Assembly (NCBI GenBank): GCA_016788425.1
Contig: JAEURQ010000004.1
Span: 248,001-312,000 of the forward strand
Source: Chthonomonas sp.
GTDB taxonomy: Bacteria; Armatimonadota; Fimbriimonadia; Fimbriimonadales; Fimbriimonadaceae
Length of the DNA: 64,000 nt
Direction: 5' to 3'
Every line of letters begins with the position of its first letter. Within the stretch, counting starts at the first letter, position 1. The translations under genes were made by a program, and so were the position numbers. Below the pieces are notes generated by a model that saw only the letters and a program-made list of their open reading frames with translations, searched no databases and had not been told where the DNA came from. Shown here in pieces: positions 50,224-59,932 of this stretch.

Positions 50224-52434
50224 GTGAGCGAATTCCTAACCCCGGCGGATGCGGAGGCGGCCGCCGCCAACTGGGAGCGGTGGCTCGCCATCACTGGGAA
50301 TCAGGCGGTGCACCGGGAGGCGCAGGAATCCGTGCCGCTCACCGTGATCTTCGGCGCGAGTCAGCAGCTCAGCGAAAGCATCATCCAAAACCCGGAACTC
50401 GCTTACAGCCTGCTCGACGAAGAGTGGCTTGTGACCGAACTCACCGTGGCGGAAGTTCTCCGCGAAGGCGACCGCCTGATGCGGGCCGCGCCGAGCCACA
50501 GCTACAAGCTCGATCGGCTTCGCTATCTTAAACAGTGGCTGGGATTGCGGGTGGCCGCGCGCGACCTGCTGGACCTCGCTCCCCAGCCCCAGATTTGGCG
50601 CGAACTCAGCGCCTTGGCCGACGGCATTGTGCAATTGGCGCACGCCGTGGTGTGGGAAAACTTTGCGCTGGAACGCCAAGTTGAAGCGCCCAATCCGGTC
50701 GCAGTCTTCGCCTTCGGCAAGCTCGGCGGCTCGGAAGTGAACTACAGTAGCGACATTGACCTGGTATACGTCATCCCCGACGACGCGCCTGAGATCGAAG
50801 AAAAGCTGCTGATTCGATACTGCGAGCGGCTGGGGCGCTCGCTGAGTGATGCGATGGGGCGGGGCGCATTATATAGGGTGGACCTGCGGCTGCGACCCTA
50901 CGGCACGAGCGGCCCCATTTTCCTGAACATGACCGCGTGGCGGCGCTATTACGAAAACTACAGTGAGCCTTGGGAACAGCTGGCCCTCATTCGGGCGCGC
51001 CAAGTTTGCGGCCCGGAGTTGCCGGAGTTCGAAGAAATGCGACGCGGAATGGTGTTCGAGCGGCCGCACGGCGATTGGTTCGTGGATCAACTGCTCGCGA
51101 TGCGGTCGGCCATCGAAGGGTTGCGCACGGATCGCGACCTGAAGCGAGGGGTCGGCGGTATCCGCGACATCGAGTTTCTCACTCAGATTCTGCAAATGCT
51201 CTCGGGCAACGAGCAGCGATTCACCTTGGACGCCCTCGCCGTGACGAAAATTTCCGCCGCCGACAAGGCATATCTGGCCGAGTCGTACACGTTTTATCGC
51301 CGGTTGGAGCACCGCATTCAGTTGGGCGAAGGGTTGCAAACCCACGACCTTCCGGAGAATGAGCGAGAACTCGCCCGAGTGGCGCACCTGATGGGCTTTG
51401 CCAGCGGAGCGGATCTGGAGCACGAGCTGGCCGAGCGCCGCGACAGTGTGCGCGACATCTATAACCGCACACTGGGACAAGGCGATTCTGCCAATGAACC
51501 ATCAATGGTCCCCGCCGCATTGGCTCGTTTGCGGGAAACCGCACCTTTTCTTGCGGCTCAGGTGGAGGCGCAGCCCGCTCTGCTCGACCAAGTTCTGTCC
51601 GGCGAAATCGAGGAAGACCTGCCGCCGTGGTCGGGTCACCACCCCGAATTGCGACGGCTCGTTATTCTCACTCGTTTCGCTTTGGGGTTCGACGATTCGC
51701 CGTGGGCGTCGCTGAGCGATCTGGCCGACGCCATGGTGGCCAAGCACCTGGCTAGTTCGGCTCTCACCGCCGTGACGCTGGGCTCGTTTGCCGCGCGCGA
51801 ACTCGGCCCGGCGTCCGATCTGGACATGCTATTTCTGGCCAACGGCGATCAGTCGCACGCCGAGCGCGAGGTCGAAGCTGCCCTTCGGCGCTGGCCAAAG
51901 GAGCCGTTTGAGCTCGACCTTCGCTTGCGGCCCAACGCCGGGCGAGGGTTGCTCGCCCCGACGCCGGACGCTTTGCTCCACTACGCGGAGACCGAGATGG
52001 AGAACTGGGAGCGCCTCGCGCTACGCCGTTTCCGCACCAGTTTGCCCGAAACTTCAATCGCGCAAGCCAACCGCCTGGACTGGACGCCGGAAACCATCGC
52101 CGAACTCCGCGCGATGAAGGCGCGCATCGAAACCGAGCGGAGTCGCGGCGAGCACGACCTGAAACTTGGGCCCGGCGGCATTGACGATTTGCAGTGGGCG
52201 ATGCAGATTTCTGCGCTCAACGCGGGCCGGGCGCTACCGACTTCGACTCCCGAAGCCCTCGACGCATTGGGGCAGCAAGACTTGATTCCGATTTGGCGAG
52301 ACTTGCTCCGCGCGCGGTACGCATCGTACGTGGCGACCGGCGAACCCGACTTCGCGCCCAAAGGCTCAGTTTCTGGCCGCCACCTCATTCGCGAACTTCT
52401 GGAAAACGCGTGGCGCGTCGCCCAGTCAAAATAA
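50224..52434 (+). CDS. glnE: Glutamine synthetase adenylyltransferase/adenylyl-removase
   Basis: About 736 residues. Both nucleotidyltransferase active sites are present: FGKLGGSEVNYSSDIDLVYV in the N-terminal half and ARELGPASDLDMLFL in the C-terminal half. It controls glutamine synthetase by adenylylation in response to nitrogen status. Typical bifunctional GlnE is about 950 residues, so this is a compact form, with the second motif diverged. The GTG start lies 6 nt after a TACACT -10 box. It leads into plsY 37 nt downstream. Confidence 0.88.
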   Translation: MSEFLTPADAEAAAANWERWLAITGNQAVHREAQESVPLTVIFGASQQLSESIIQNPELAYSLLDEEWLVTELTVAEVLREGDRLMRAAPSHSYKLDRLRYLKQWLGLRVAARDLLDLAPQPQIWRELSALADGIVQLAHAVVWENFALERQVEAPNPVAVFAFGKLGGSEVNYSSDIDLVYVIPDDAPEIEEKLLIRYCERLGRSLSDAMGRGALYRVDLRLRPYGTSGPIFLNMTAWRRYYENYSEPWEQLALIRARQVCGPELPEFEEMRRGMVFERPHGDWFVDQLLAMRSAIEGLRTDRDLKRGVGGIRDIEFLTQILQMLSGNEQRFTLDALAVTKISAADKAYLAESYTFYRRLEHRIQLGEGLQTHDLPENERELARVAHLMGFASGADLEHELAERRDSVRDIYNRTLGQGDSANEPSMVPAALARLRETAPFLAAQVEAQPALLDQVLSGEIEEDLPPWSGHHPELRRLVILTRFALGFDDSPWASLSDLADAMVAKHLASSALTAVTLGSFAARELGPASDLDMLFLANGDQSHAEREVEAALRRWPKEPFELDLRLRPNAGRGLLAPTPDALLHYAETEMENWERLALRRFRTSLPETSIAQANRLDWTPETIAELRAMKARIETERSRGEHDLKLGPGGIDDLQWAMQISALNAGRALPTSTPEALDALGQQDLIPIWRDLLRARYASYVATGEPDFAPKGSVSGRHLIRELLENAWRVAQSK

Positions 52435-52471
52435 GGGGGCCGCTCGTCTTGACCTTTAGGCTGTTTGCACC

Positions 52472-53071
52472 ATGAATCACTGGACCCTGTTGCCGTTCGC
52501 GTTTTTGTTGGGCGCGGTTCCCTTTGGGTACCTCGTGGCCCGCGCAAAGGGCGTCAACATTTTTGAAGCGGGCAGCGGCAACATCGGTGCGACCAACGTC
52601 AACCGGGTGCTCGGCGCCAAGGCCGGTTTGCTGGTGCTGTTTTTGGATATCGCCAAGGGACTGGCGCCCGCGCTCTATGGCGTGCACATGCTCCACAGCA
52701 TCGAGAGCGGTCTGTGGCTGGGCCTCGCGGCGGTGCTGGGGCATACGTTTTCGCCGTTCCTCAAGTTCAAAGGCGGCAAAGGCGTGGCCACCACGCTCGG
52801 CGTGGTCATCGGCGCGACTCCGCTCGTGGCGCTGGGCTCGGCGGTGGTGTTTTTGCCGCTGCTGGCGATGTTCCGCTACGTCAGTCTTAGTAGCATCGTG
52901 GCCGCCGCCTCGCTGCCGCTCTGGGACTTGCTCTTCAAAATGCCGCCGGTGGCCATCGTCTTCCACAGCGTCATTGCCGCGTTCATTTTGTTCAAACACC
53001 GGGCAAACATCGTCCGCATCCGCAACGGAACCGAAAGCAAATTCCGTGAGAAAAAGGAGCCCGAGGCATGA
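52472..53071 (+). CDS. plsY: Acyl-phosphate:glycerol-3-phosphate acyltransferase
   Basis: A 199-residue integral membrane enzyme for the first acylation of glycerol-3-phosphate in phospholipid synthesis. GSGNIGATNVNRVLGAKAG (33-51) and FKFKGGKGVATTLG are the conserved loops. Its TGA overlaps the next ATG (ATGA). Confidence 0.92.
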   Translation: MNHWTLLPFAFLLGAVPFGYLVARAKGVNIFEAGSGNIGATNVNRVLGAKAGLLVLFLDIAKGLAPALYGVHMLHSIESGLWLGLAAVLGHTFSPFLKFKGGKGVATTLGVVIGATPLVALGSAVVFLPLLAMFRYVSLSSIVAAASLPLWDLLFKMPPVAIVFHSVIAAFILFKHRANIVRIRNGTESKFREKKEPEA

Positions 53072-53868
53072 GCTTTGTCGACAGGGTTGCGGCGAACCCG
53101 CTCGGGTGCGTAGGGGGTTGCTTGGTTTGGATTCCGATCGGGATCTGGATTTATCTGGCAATCAACTGGATGATCATGGGCGAGCTGGAAGTGCTGCCCG
53201 GCATTTTTTGCATTTGCGTGGCGTTTAGCCTCGGCTACTTCACCGCCAACCCGCCCACTCCGGCGCTGGGATTTGTGTTTATGGGCACCAGCGTGGCGAG
53301 TTTGCTGGCCATTCCGATCATAAAAAGCCTGACCCACGCGCGCGCCATGGGCAGCATTCATCAGGATCAAATCCGGGGATACTGCGACACGCTTAGGCAG
53401 AGGCCGAATCCCGGCACCGAGTTTCGCGTGGCCGCGTCGGTGTGGGATACCGGCGACATGCGACGCGCAATCGCGATCGGCGCGCGCGTGATTCCGGACC
53501 TGCACAAGGCGCACTTTTCGCAGGAACATCGCGAGTTTGAGCATTGGCAAATGCGCGGCCATATCCGCGCCGACAGTCTGTCCGGCGAGACGCAGGTTTG
53601 CACCAAGTGCGGAGCCACAACGAACCTGAGCGCGATCTTCTGCGCCTCGTGCGGCGATACGCTGGTTCTGCATTCGGTGACTAATTCGAGCGCCGGCTTG
53701 GTCGCGCGACTGATGCTGGGTTGGGCGATCACCGTTGGCCTCATTGTCGGGCTCCCGATCGTCGTGGTGAAGCTACCTGGCCTTGCCGCGATTCCGGTCA
53801 TTGTGCTGGTCGTCGCGGGAGCCGCATACGCCCTGGTGCGCCTCCTGGGAAGGGAAGTTTCAACTTGA
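53068..53868 (+). CDS. Membrane protein with a zinc-ribbon segment
   Basis: A 266-residue protein. Three N-terminal and two C-terminal transmembrane segments flank a cytoplasmic region with CTKCG and CASCG (residues about 175-196), a CxxC-CxxC zinc ribbon. It sits between plsY and lptG, overlapping both by 4 bases, which points to a role tied to envelope lipid or LPS assembly. No family is recognised. Confidence 0.65.
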   Translation: MSFVDRVAANPLGCVGGCLVWIPIGIWIYLAINWMIMGELEVLPGIFCICVAFSLGYFTANPPTPALGFVFMGTSVASLLAIPIIKSLTHARAMGSIHQDQIRGYCDTLRQRPNPGTEFRVAASVWDTGDMRRAIAIGARVIPDLHKAHFSQEHREFEHWQMRGHIRADSLSGETQVCTKCGATTNLSAIFCASCGDTLVLHSVTNSSAGLVARLMLGWAITVGLIVGLPIVVVKLPGLAAIPVIVLVVAGAAYALVRLLGREVST

Positions 53869-54944
53869 AAAAGCTGGATCGCTACGTGTTGCGCGAGATG
53901 GTGCTGCCGTTTCTCATCGGCACCTTCATGGTCGTGCTCATGTTCCAAGCGAACCAGCTGATCGCCCTTTACAAGGATCAAAACATCAACATGCAGCGGG
54001 TGCCCTTTGTGGCCGTGCTGCAATTCATCTTGCTGAAAACCCCCAGCTGGTTGCAACTGACGATGCCGGTGGGGATCGCGCTGGGCGCCTCGTTGAGTCT
54101 CTCCCGGATAGCCCGCGAAAGCGAGCTGACGGCGATTCGCTCCGCCGGAATTCCGATCCGCCGCGTGCTGGTGCCGGTGCTCATCGCGGGGGTGTTCGGA
54201 GCCGGTCTCAACTATTGGATCACCGAGCATTTGATGCCGCGCTCGGAGCGCGCCTCCACCAAGTTGCTCGGCGAAATGGGGCAGCTTGCTTTGCAGCCGA
54301 CGTTCAAAAGCAATGTGTCCTTGAGTCTGAACGGTTGGATTGTCACAATCGGCACGGTCACGCGCGGCGAGGGCGACACGATGAACATGAGCAACGTGAT
54401 GCTCGCGCAGAAGGATTCGCGCGGCGAGGAGACGGTCGTGATCGCCGATCAAGGCAGCTATCGGCAGGGCAACTGGGTGTTTCCGCTAGCCACCGTGCGG
54501 GTGTTCAAGGGCAAAGACCTCACTCAGATTCGCACCAAATCCGAGATGCGCATCAACCAGCGCATCAGCGTGGAGAATTTCTTTGGCGGATCGCAAACCC
54601 AGGAGATGAGCATTCCCGAACTTCGGGCGGCGATCGCCGCCCAACGCGAGGCGAAGTTGGACCCGCGCAACCTGGAAATCGAGTTCTACCTGCGCTACAG
54701 CTTGCCCGCGAGTTGCGCCATATTTGCGTTCACCGGCGCCGTGCTGGCGGTGTCGTTCGCGCGGAACGGCCCGTTCGTCGGCGTGATGCTCACCTTCGTG
54801 CTGGTGATGGTGTACTACAACGCCTTCGTCATCGCCAAGGAAATCATTGGTCGCAACGGCTATTTGCCGCCGATCGCCGCCGCGTGGACGCCGAACGTGG
54901 TGTTCTTGCTGCTGGGCTTGTGGATGCTGAGGCGCGCCGAATGA
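53865..54944 (+). CDS. LptF/LptG-family LPS export permease
   Basis: About 359 residues. The YjgP/YjgQ layout is clear: N-terminal helices (FLIGTFMVVLMFQANQLIALY), a conserved ESELTAIRSAGIPIRRV segment, a periplasmic beta-jellyroll middle and C-terminal helices. With LptB it extracts LPS from the inner membrane. The start is TTG 53865, in a TTGA overlap with the preceding stop and with AAGGGAAG upstream. Only one such permease is seen here. Confidence 0.85.
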   Translation: MKKLDRYVLREMVLPFLIGTFMVVLMFQANQLIALYKDQNINMQRVPFVAVLQFILLKTPSWLQLTMPVGIALGASLSLSRIARESELTAIRSAGIPIRRVLVPVLIAGVFGAGLNYWITEHLMPRSERASTKLLGEMGQLALQPTFKSNVSLSLNGWIVTIGTVTRGEGDTMNMSNVMLAQKDSRGEETVVIADQGSYRQGNWVFPLATVRVFKGKDLTQIRTKSEMRINQRISVENFFGGSQTQEMSIPELRAAIAAQREAKLDPRNLEIEFYLRYSLPASCAIFAFTGAVLAVSFARNGPFVGVMLTFVLVMVYYNAFVIAKEIIGRNGYLPPIAAAWTPNVVFLLLGLWMLRRAE

Positions 54945-57211
54945 GGTCGTTGGGCGTGCTCGCCGCGGCCCTGCTGGTGGCAATTGCTCCCGCGCAAATG
55001 GGGCATTTGGGGAGCGTGATCAAGCGCGGCGTGGAGATGGCAAAAAAGCTCCCCACCCCGCCGCCGAAGCAGACCCTGCCCGAGCCGAAACTCACAGACA
55101 AGAAGTTTGTGCTGCTCAACGCCGGCGACTCTCAACGAGACGGCGACGGCAACTTTGCCGCGAAGGGCGATATCCATTTTCTTTATCGCGGGTTTGAGGT
55201 GTTTTGCGACGAGGTCGTGGGGAACTTCAACACCCGCATTTTCGAGATGACGGGCCGGGTTCGTGTGCAAGGCAAGGGCACCGAAATCGCGGGGTCGCGG
55301 GTAGTGGTGAACTTCCTTGACGAGACCTACGAGGCGGAGGGCTCGCAGACGGTGGTGAAGCCGGAAAGCATTGGCAATCGGCTGACCGGCCCGCTCTACA
55401 TCACGAGCGACGGCTTCGGCGGCGGCGGAAATCGGCTGGTGGGGCGGGGTACCTCGATCACCTCGTGCGATCGAACCGATCCTCACTATCACATCGAGGC
55501 GGTCGAAAGCGACTTGCGTCGCGGCGATCGCTTGATTCTGCGCGGTGCCTCGCTGCATATCGGGGGCAAAAAGATCTTCTCATTGCCGACTCTCACGATC
55601 CCGCTCAACGAGCGCGGCGAGCGGTACACGCCGAAGATGGGTTACAGTCGCGACGAAGGCTACTACATCCTCAACCAGTTCTCATTTGCTCGCGGCGCGC
55701 GGGACATCGTGACCAGCCGCGTGGACTATTTCACGCGCTTGGGGTTTGGCTTAGGGGCCGACTACCGGTATGGGTCGGGCGCCCGAACCGGGCTGGCGCG
55801 GGTGTATGGGCTGACCGGAGCCTCGGCTAGTCGCCTTGCGAGCATTGATCATCGCGACAGGTTTCTCGGCGCAGACTTTACCGTTTCTTCCGTCTATCAG
55901 GCCAACAACTACTTGGTCGCGCCGGGCACCACAAACTGGACCACACGCGCGGCCATTGGTCGCCGAATTGGCAACGGCGCCACGCGCTTGACCTGGAATC
56001 GCACTGATTCGGATTCATCAACGTTCAATTTTAAGAACTCAAACTTTGCGTTATCCGACCAGCGAGAACTCGGTGGACGAACTCGCACCTCGCTCGATCT
56101 CATTCTCTCCGGCTCAGAATCCAAGAGCACCAGCTCCGCGCTGACCACTCGCCGCGAGCAACTCGACCTGCGATTCCGGGCCACCAAACAGCTCAGCAGT
56201 TCGGAGTTTGAGCTGCTCTACCAACGGGCCATTCCGATCGAAACCACGGCCAACTTCTTCAGCGCCGCCGACCGCACGCCGCTCTTCACCTGGCGCACCG
56301 AAAGCTCGCGTTGGGGCAGTTCGCCCTTTGCCAAGGAGTGGCCCATCCGCGCCGAACTGAGCGTTGGCGAACTCAGCGAGACCCAAGGCAAGCGCCTCAC
56401 GCGCACCAACTTTGATGGCAGCGTCAACCGCAATTGGCGAGCCAAAAACGGCTCCGAGTTCCGCGTGAATTCGCGGTTTCGGCAGAGCCTCTACAGCGAC
56501 GATACGGCGCAGTTTGTGGTCGCGCTCGACGGCGGTTACCGCTGGCAGTTTGGCAAAAAGTCGTACCTCGATTGGCGGCACAACTACCTGCAGCCGGAGG
56601 GCTTCACGCCGCTCGGCATCGACCGATCCGGCAAGTCGAACCTTAGCACGGTGGACATGCTGTCCGAGTTCGGGCGGGGATTCAGGGCGGGGTTCCAAAC
56701 GGGCTACGACTTCCGGAACAAGGAACGCAATCTCGCACCGTGGCAGCTCGTGAACATGCGCCTCGACTACGAGCCGACCCGCGACCTGTACGTGCGAACG
56801 ACCACTAGCTACGACAGTCTTCGCGCAAAGTGGCAAAACGTGCGGATCAATGGTGGGTTGCGTTTCGCGCAGGACAAGTTCCTCAACTTCGGCACCAGGT
56901 TCGACGCCGAGCGTCATGTCTGGGGAAATGTCAATATCTACGCCGAAGGACTTACTTATAAGCAGTTTCGATTTAACGCCTTGCTCAGCTACAACGGCTA
57001 CCTCAAGCAGTTCGAAAGTCGGCAACTCCAAGCCATTTACGACATGCACTGCACCGAGCTGATCGTCCAGGTGAGTGACACGCGGGTCGGCTTCCGCCGG
57101 GGAACGGAGTTTGGAATCTACCTTCGCATTAAGGCGGTGCCGTTCGAAACGCCGTTCGGCATCGGGCGACGCGGCCAGGCTCTCGGCACCGGCACGGGCT
57201 TCGGGAACTAG
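54941..57211 (+). CDS. LptD/OstA-like outer-membrane LPS assembly protein
   Basis: About 756 residues, starting at an ATGA overlap with the permease. A signal peptide (MRSLGVLAAALLVAIAPAQ) leads into an OstA/LptA-like jellyroll (FAAKGDIHFLYRGFEVFCDE, EMTGRVRVQGKGTEIAGS) and a long beta-rich C-terminal part that fits a barrel. It would insert LPS or a related glycolipid in the outer membrane. Barrel length and lack of a clear LptE suggest a divergent form. Confidence 0.78.
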   Translation: MRSLGVLAAALLVAIAPAQMGHLGSVIKRGVEMAKKLPTPPPKQTLPEPKLTDKKFVLLNAGDSQRDGDGNFAAKGDIHFLYRGFEVFCDEVVGNFNTRIFEMTGRVRVQGKGTEIAGSRVVVNFLDETYEAEGSQTVVKPESIGNRLTGPLYITSDGFGGGGNRLVGRGTSITSCDRTDPHYHIEAVESDLRRGDRLILRGASLHIGGKKIFSLPTLTIPLNERGERYTPKMGYSRDEGYYILNQFSFARGARDIVTSRVDYFTRLGFGLGADYRYGSGARTGLARVYGLTGASASRLASIDHRDRFLGADFTVSSVYQANNYLVAPGTTNWTTRAAIGRRIGNGATRLTWNRTDSDSSTFNFKNSNFALSDQRELGGRTRTSLDLILSGSESKSTSSALTTRREQLDLRFRATKQLSSSEFELLYQRAIPIETTANFFSAADRTPLFTWRTESSRWGSSPFAKEWPIRAELSVGELSETQGKRLTRTNFDGSVNRNWRAKNGSEFRVNSRFRQSLYSDDTAQFVVALDGGYRWQFGKKSYLDWRHNYLQPEGFTPLGIDRSGKSNLSTVDMLSEFGRGFRAGFQTGYDFRNKERNLAPWQLVNMRLDYEPTRDLYVRTTTSYDSLRAKWQNVRINGGLRFAQDKFLNFGTRFDAERHVWGNVNIYAEGLTYKQFRFNALLSYNGYLKQFESRQLQAIYDMHCTELIVQVSDTRVGFRRGTEFGIYLRIKAVPFETPFGIGRRGQALGTGTGFGN

Positions 57212-57993
57212 CTACTCGCGCTGGAGTAATGCCGCACCGAATACACCCAAAACGCCCGGCAAATGGCGAGGCTGAGGAACGCGTACAGAATTCCCAACCC
57301 CAACATGGGCAGGCTCGCGCCGGTGCGCAAGGCGCTGGCGGGGATGGTGCTGATGAACGCGATCGGCAGCCCGTAGGTCAGAGCCCGCCGCAACGCCACC
57401 GGAAAAATGTCAATCGGGAAGCGGCTTACCTGGAACGCGGTGTCGCCTAGCACCCACAGGTTGTCCACCCGCACAAACCAAATGCCGAGCGTCATGAGGC
57501 AACTCATGATGCCGAAAAACACGCCCACGGCGCACAGAATGAGCGCGCCGAATGCGCCCCAATCGAGCACCGTTGGCGTGCGGCCCAGGTTCGCCGCGCC
57601 CCACCCAATGAAGATGATCGCGGCGATGAACTGCCCCAACTGGTCGAGGCTCACCTTGCGCAAACTCACCCAAAGCTGGGCGTCCACCGGCTTGGTCACC
57701 ACGAAATCGAGGGTGCCCATGCGCACCTGCTGCGGAATCTCCATTAGCGAAAATGCGAACGTGCGGATGATGGCGTCCACCGCGAAGCACGAGCCCGCGA
57801 GAATCGCCGCTTCGTGCCGGTTCCAGCCGGCCACCATCTCCGTGTGCGAGTACGTGACGAGCAAAATCACGATGAAGAAAACGATCCACACCATGTTGCG
57901 CAGAATTTTCGCGAAGAAATTCGCCCGAAATTCGAGTTCTCGTTGAATCGAACTGCGGGCGAATTCGCGATAAATGCGCCAGAACCTTCGCAC
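57208..57993 (-). CDS. ABC-2 type transporter permease
   Basis: A 261-residue membrane protein with six predicted helices. The layout (FRANFFAKILRNMVWIVFFIVI, MGTLDFVVTKPVDAQL) fits ABC-2-type permeases of the DUF990/ABC2_membrane_6 group. The GTG at 57993 lies 6 nt after TAACCT. The matching ATPase is not next to it. It is convergent with lptD (4-base overlap) and divergent from the GT-C gene. Confidence 0.78.
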   Translation of the reverse strand: MRRFWRIYREFARSSIQRELEFRANFFAKILRNMVWIVFFIVILLVTYSHTEMVAGWNRHEAAILAGSCFAVDAIIRTFAFSLMEIPQQVRMGTLDFVVTKPVDAQLWVSLRKVSLDQLGQFIAAIIFIGWGAANLGRTPTVLDWGAFGALILCAVGVFFGIMSCLMTLGIWFVRVDNLWVLGDTAFQVSRFPIDIFPVALRRALTYGLPIAFISTIPASALRTGASLPMLGLGILYAFLSLAICRAFWVYSVRHYSSASS

Positions 57994-58015
57994 TCGCCGA
58001 GGTTACCCGCCTAGC

Positions 58016-58021
58016 TATAAT
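58016..58021 (+). promoter_or_regulatory. -10 box of the GT-C gene promoter (leaderless type)
   Basis: TATAAT ends 7 nt before the ATG at 58029. No Shine-Dalgarno site. A TAACCT on the opposite strand at 58000-58005 serves the divergent ABC-2 gene. Confidence 0.5.
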
Positions 58022-58028
58022 CGTTCTC

Positions 58029-59897
58029 ATGTTCGGCGTGCTCCTCGCCTTTCTCGTCGCGTTCGGATTCGCCGGGCTCTTTCGGCCGTTGGTGCGTCGC
58101 CTCGCGCCGGGCCTCAGCGAGACGGAATCCATCGGAATCGGCGGTTTGGTCGGGCTCACGGTGCTCGGTTGGGCGGCTTTCTTTGTGCTGCCGCCACGGC
58201 TCGGCTGGACGCTTTGCCTGCCCGCGATTGTTGGTTTGGCCATGCTCGTGAAACCCCTTCAGGGCTGGCGTCCGAAGCCGGGAATCTGGAGCCTAGTCGC
58301 CTTGGTCGGGCTCATTTTTGGCGTCGTCAGCGCGATGTCGTTGCCGACCTCGCTGGAATGGGACACGCTCGCTTATCACTTTGCCGTTCCCAAGCTTTGG
58401 CTAAAGGCCGATGCCACGGCGTACATCCCGTTCATCCACCACAGCAATTTTCCGTTCACCATAGACAGCCTGTTCATGGTCGGGCTGAGCGCGAATCAGG
58501 AGCCGATGGCGAGGGCATTCACCGTGGCGATTCCGGTGCTGGGCGCGATCACGATTTCAGGGTTGCTCGCCCGCCGCGGCCATGCCTCGGCCACGCCGTG
58601 GGTGCTGCTGCTGGCGCTCGGCATGCCGGTGATGTTCAGCCAATTGGGCACGGGTTACATTGACCTGAGCCATGGCGTCTACTTCGGGCTTGGCGCGGTG
58701 TATGGCTTGCTAAGCCTCACCGAGGAAAGTCCAACATGGGCCGTCGCCGGATTGCTCTTGGGCGGAGCGCTTGGCAGCAAGACGACGGGCATGCTGGCCG
58801 GGGTTGGATTGGTCGCCGTTGCACTCGTGTTGGGGTTGGGGCGGCGCGGCCAGCCGGGAGCGGCGCGCGGTTTAGCGCTCGCGGCGGGAATCGCGCTGCT
58901 CATCTCGGGCGGATGGTTTGTCCGCAACGTGGTCAACACCGGCAACCCGGTGTATCCGTTTTTCTATAGCTCGCTCGGCGGGCGCGGCTGGGATCAATGG
59001 CGCGCCGACACCTACAGCTTCGAGCAAAAGTCGTTTGGCGTCGGCATGCAGCCGGGGCACGCCATTTTGGGCTTGGGCTATCAGCCCGGACGCTATATTA
59101 ACCCCAACCCACAGGCAGGGACGGGCTTCCCGCAAGGCGCGGTCGGCGCGGCGTGGGTGCTGGCTCTGGTCGCGAGTTTGGCAACGCTGCGGCGGTCGCG
59201 ATTAGCCGTCGTGGGCGCGGTGTTTGTGGGCGTGCAATTGGCGGTGTGGATGGTACTGAGCCAGCAGGCCCGCTACCTCGGCGGAACTTATGTGGTGGTG
59301 GCTGTGCTCGCCGCCGACCTTTTCGCGCGGCGCGATGCCATGGCCATGATGCTCAAGGCGTTGGCCGGTGTGCAGGCGCTCTACACCGTGTACTTGCAGC
59401 ACACGATTCTCACCGCCGGGCAGCTCAGTTCGATCGGCTCCGCCGACAAGCGACTCGCCTACCAGCGCGAAATGACCCCCTTCGCCAAGATCGCGGGTGA
59501 CGTGACGTCCGCGGTGGGGCCAGGTCGGGTGGCGCTCTACGACGAGGTGTTCGGCTACCTGCTAGATTGCGACTACATCTGGGCGAATCCGGGCCACTCG
59601 ATGCTCTTGGATCAAGGCCCGAACAGCACGGTGGAACAGTACATGGCGAGCCTGCTGCGCAACCGCATTAGCCACGTTTATCTCAACTTGGGTCTGCAAG
59701 ATAAGGAGACGCGCGACCGATGGCTGACCGCGCTGAGCGGCGGCGCGCCCTTCCCGGATGACGAGCGCACGGCGATGATGAGCGACCCTGGTCTTGCCTG
59801 GAAAGTACTCGTGACGGAGGCGGTTCGCGGCCGCTATCTGGAATTGTTGCCCGGTTCCACCGGGTCGCGACTCCTTTTTCGCGTGCGCAAAACCTAA
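58029..59897 (+). CDS. Membrane glycosyltransferase, GT-C type
   Basis: A 622-residue polytopic membrane protein (about 10-12 helices). The N-terminal loop carries LPTSLEWDTLAYHFAVPKLW, with the Asp typical of lipid-linked-sugar GT-C enzymes, and a hydrophilic C-terminal domain begins near 470. It probably transfers a sugar from a polyprenyl-phosphate donor to a glycan or protein. Confidence 0.7.
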   Translation: MFGVLLAFLVAFGFAGLFRPLVRRLAPGLSETESIGIGGLVGLTVLGWAAFFVLPPRLGWTLCLPAIVGLAMLVKPLQGWRPKPGIWSLVALVGLIFGVVSAMSLPTSLEWDTLAYHFAVPKLWLKADATAYIPFIHHSNFPFTIDSLFMVGLSANQEPMARAFTVAIPVLGAITISGLLARRGHASATPWVLLLALGMPVMFSQLGTGYIDLSHGVYFGLGAVYGLLSLTEESPTWAVAGLLLGGALGSKTTGMLAGVGLVAVALVLGLGRRGQPGAARGLALAAGIALLISGGWFVRNVVNTGNPVYPFFYSSLGGRGWDQWRADTYSFEQKSFGVGMQPGHAILGLGYQPGRYINPNPQAGTGFPQGAVGAAWVLALVASLATLRRSRLAVVGAVFVGVQLAVWMVLSQQARYLGGTYVVVAVLAADLFARRDAMAMMLKALAGVQALYTVYLQHTILTAGQLSSIGSADKRLAYQREMTPFAKIAGDVTSAVGPGRVALYDEVFGYLLDCDYIWANPGHSMLLDQGPNSTVEQYMASLLRNRISHVYLNLGLQDKETRDRWLTALSGGAPFPDDERTAMMSDPGLAWKVLVTEAVRGRYLELLPGSTGSRLLFRVRKT

Positions 59898-59932
59898 AGT
59901 AAATCTAAGAAAGTGGCAAAATTCTAGACAAG

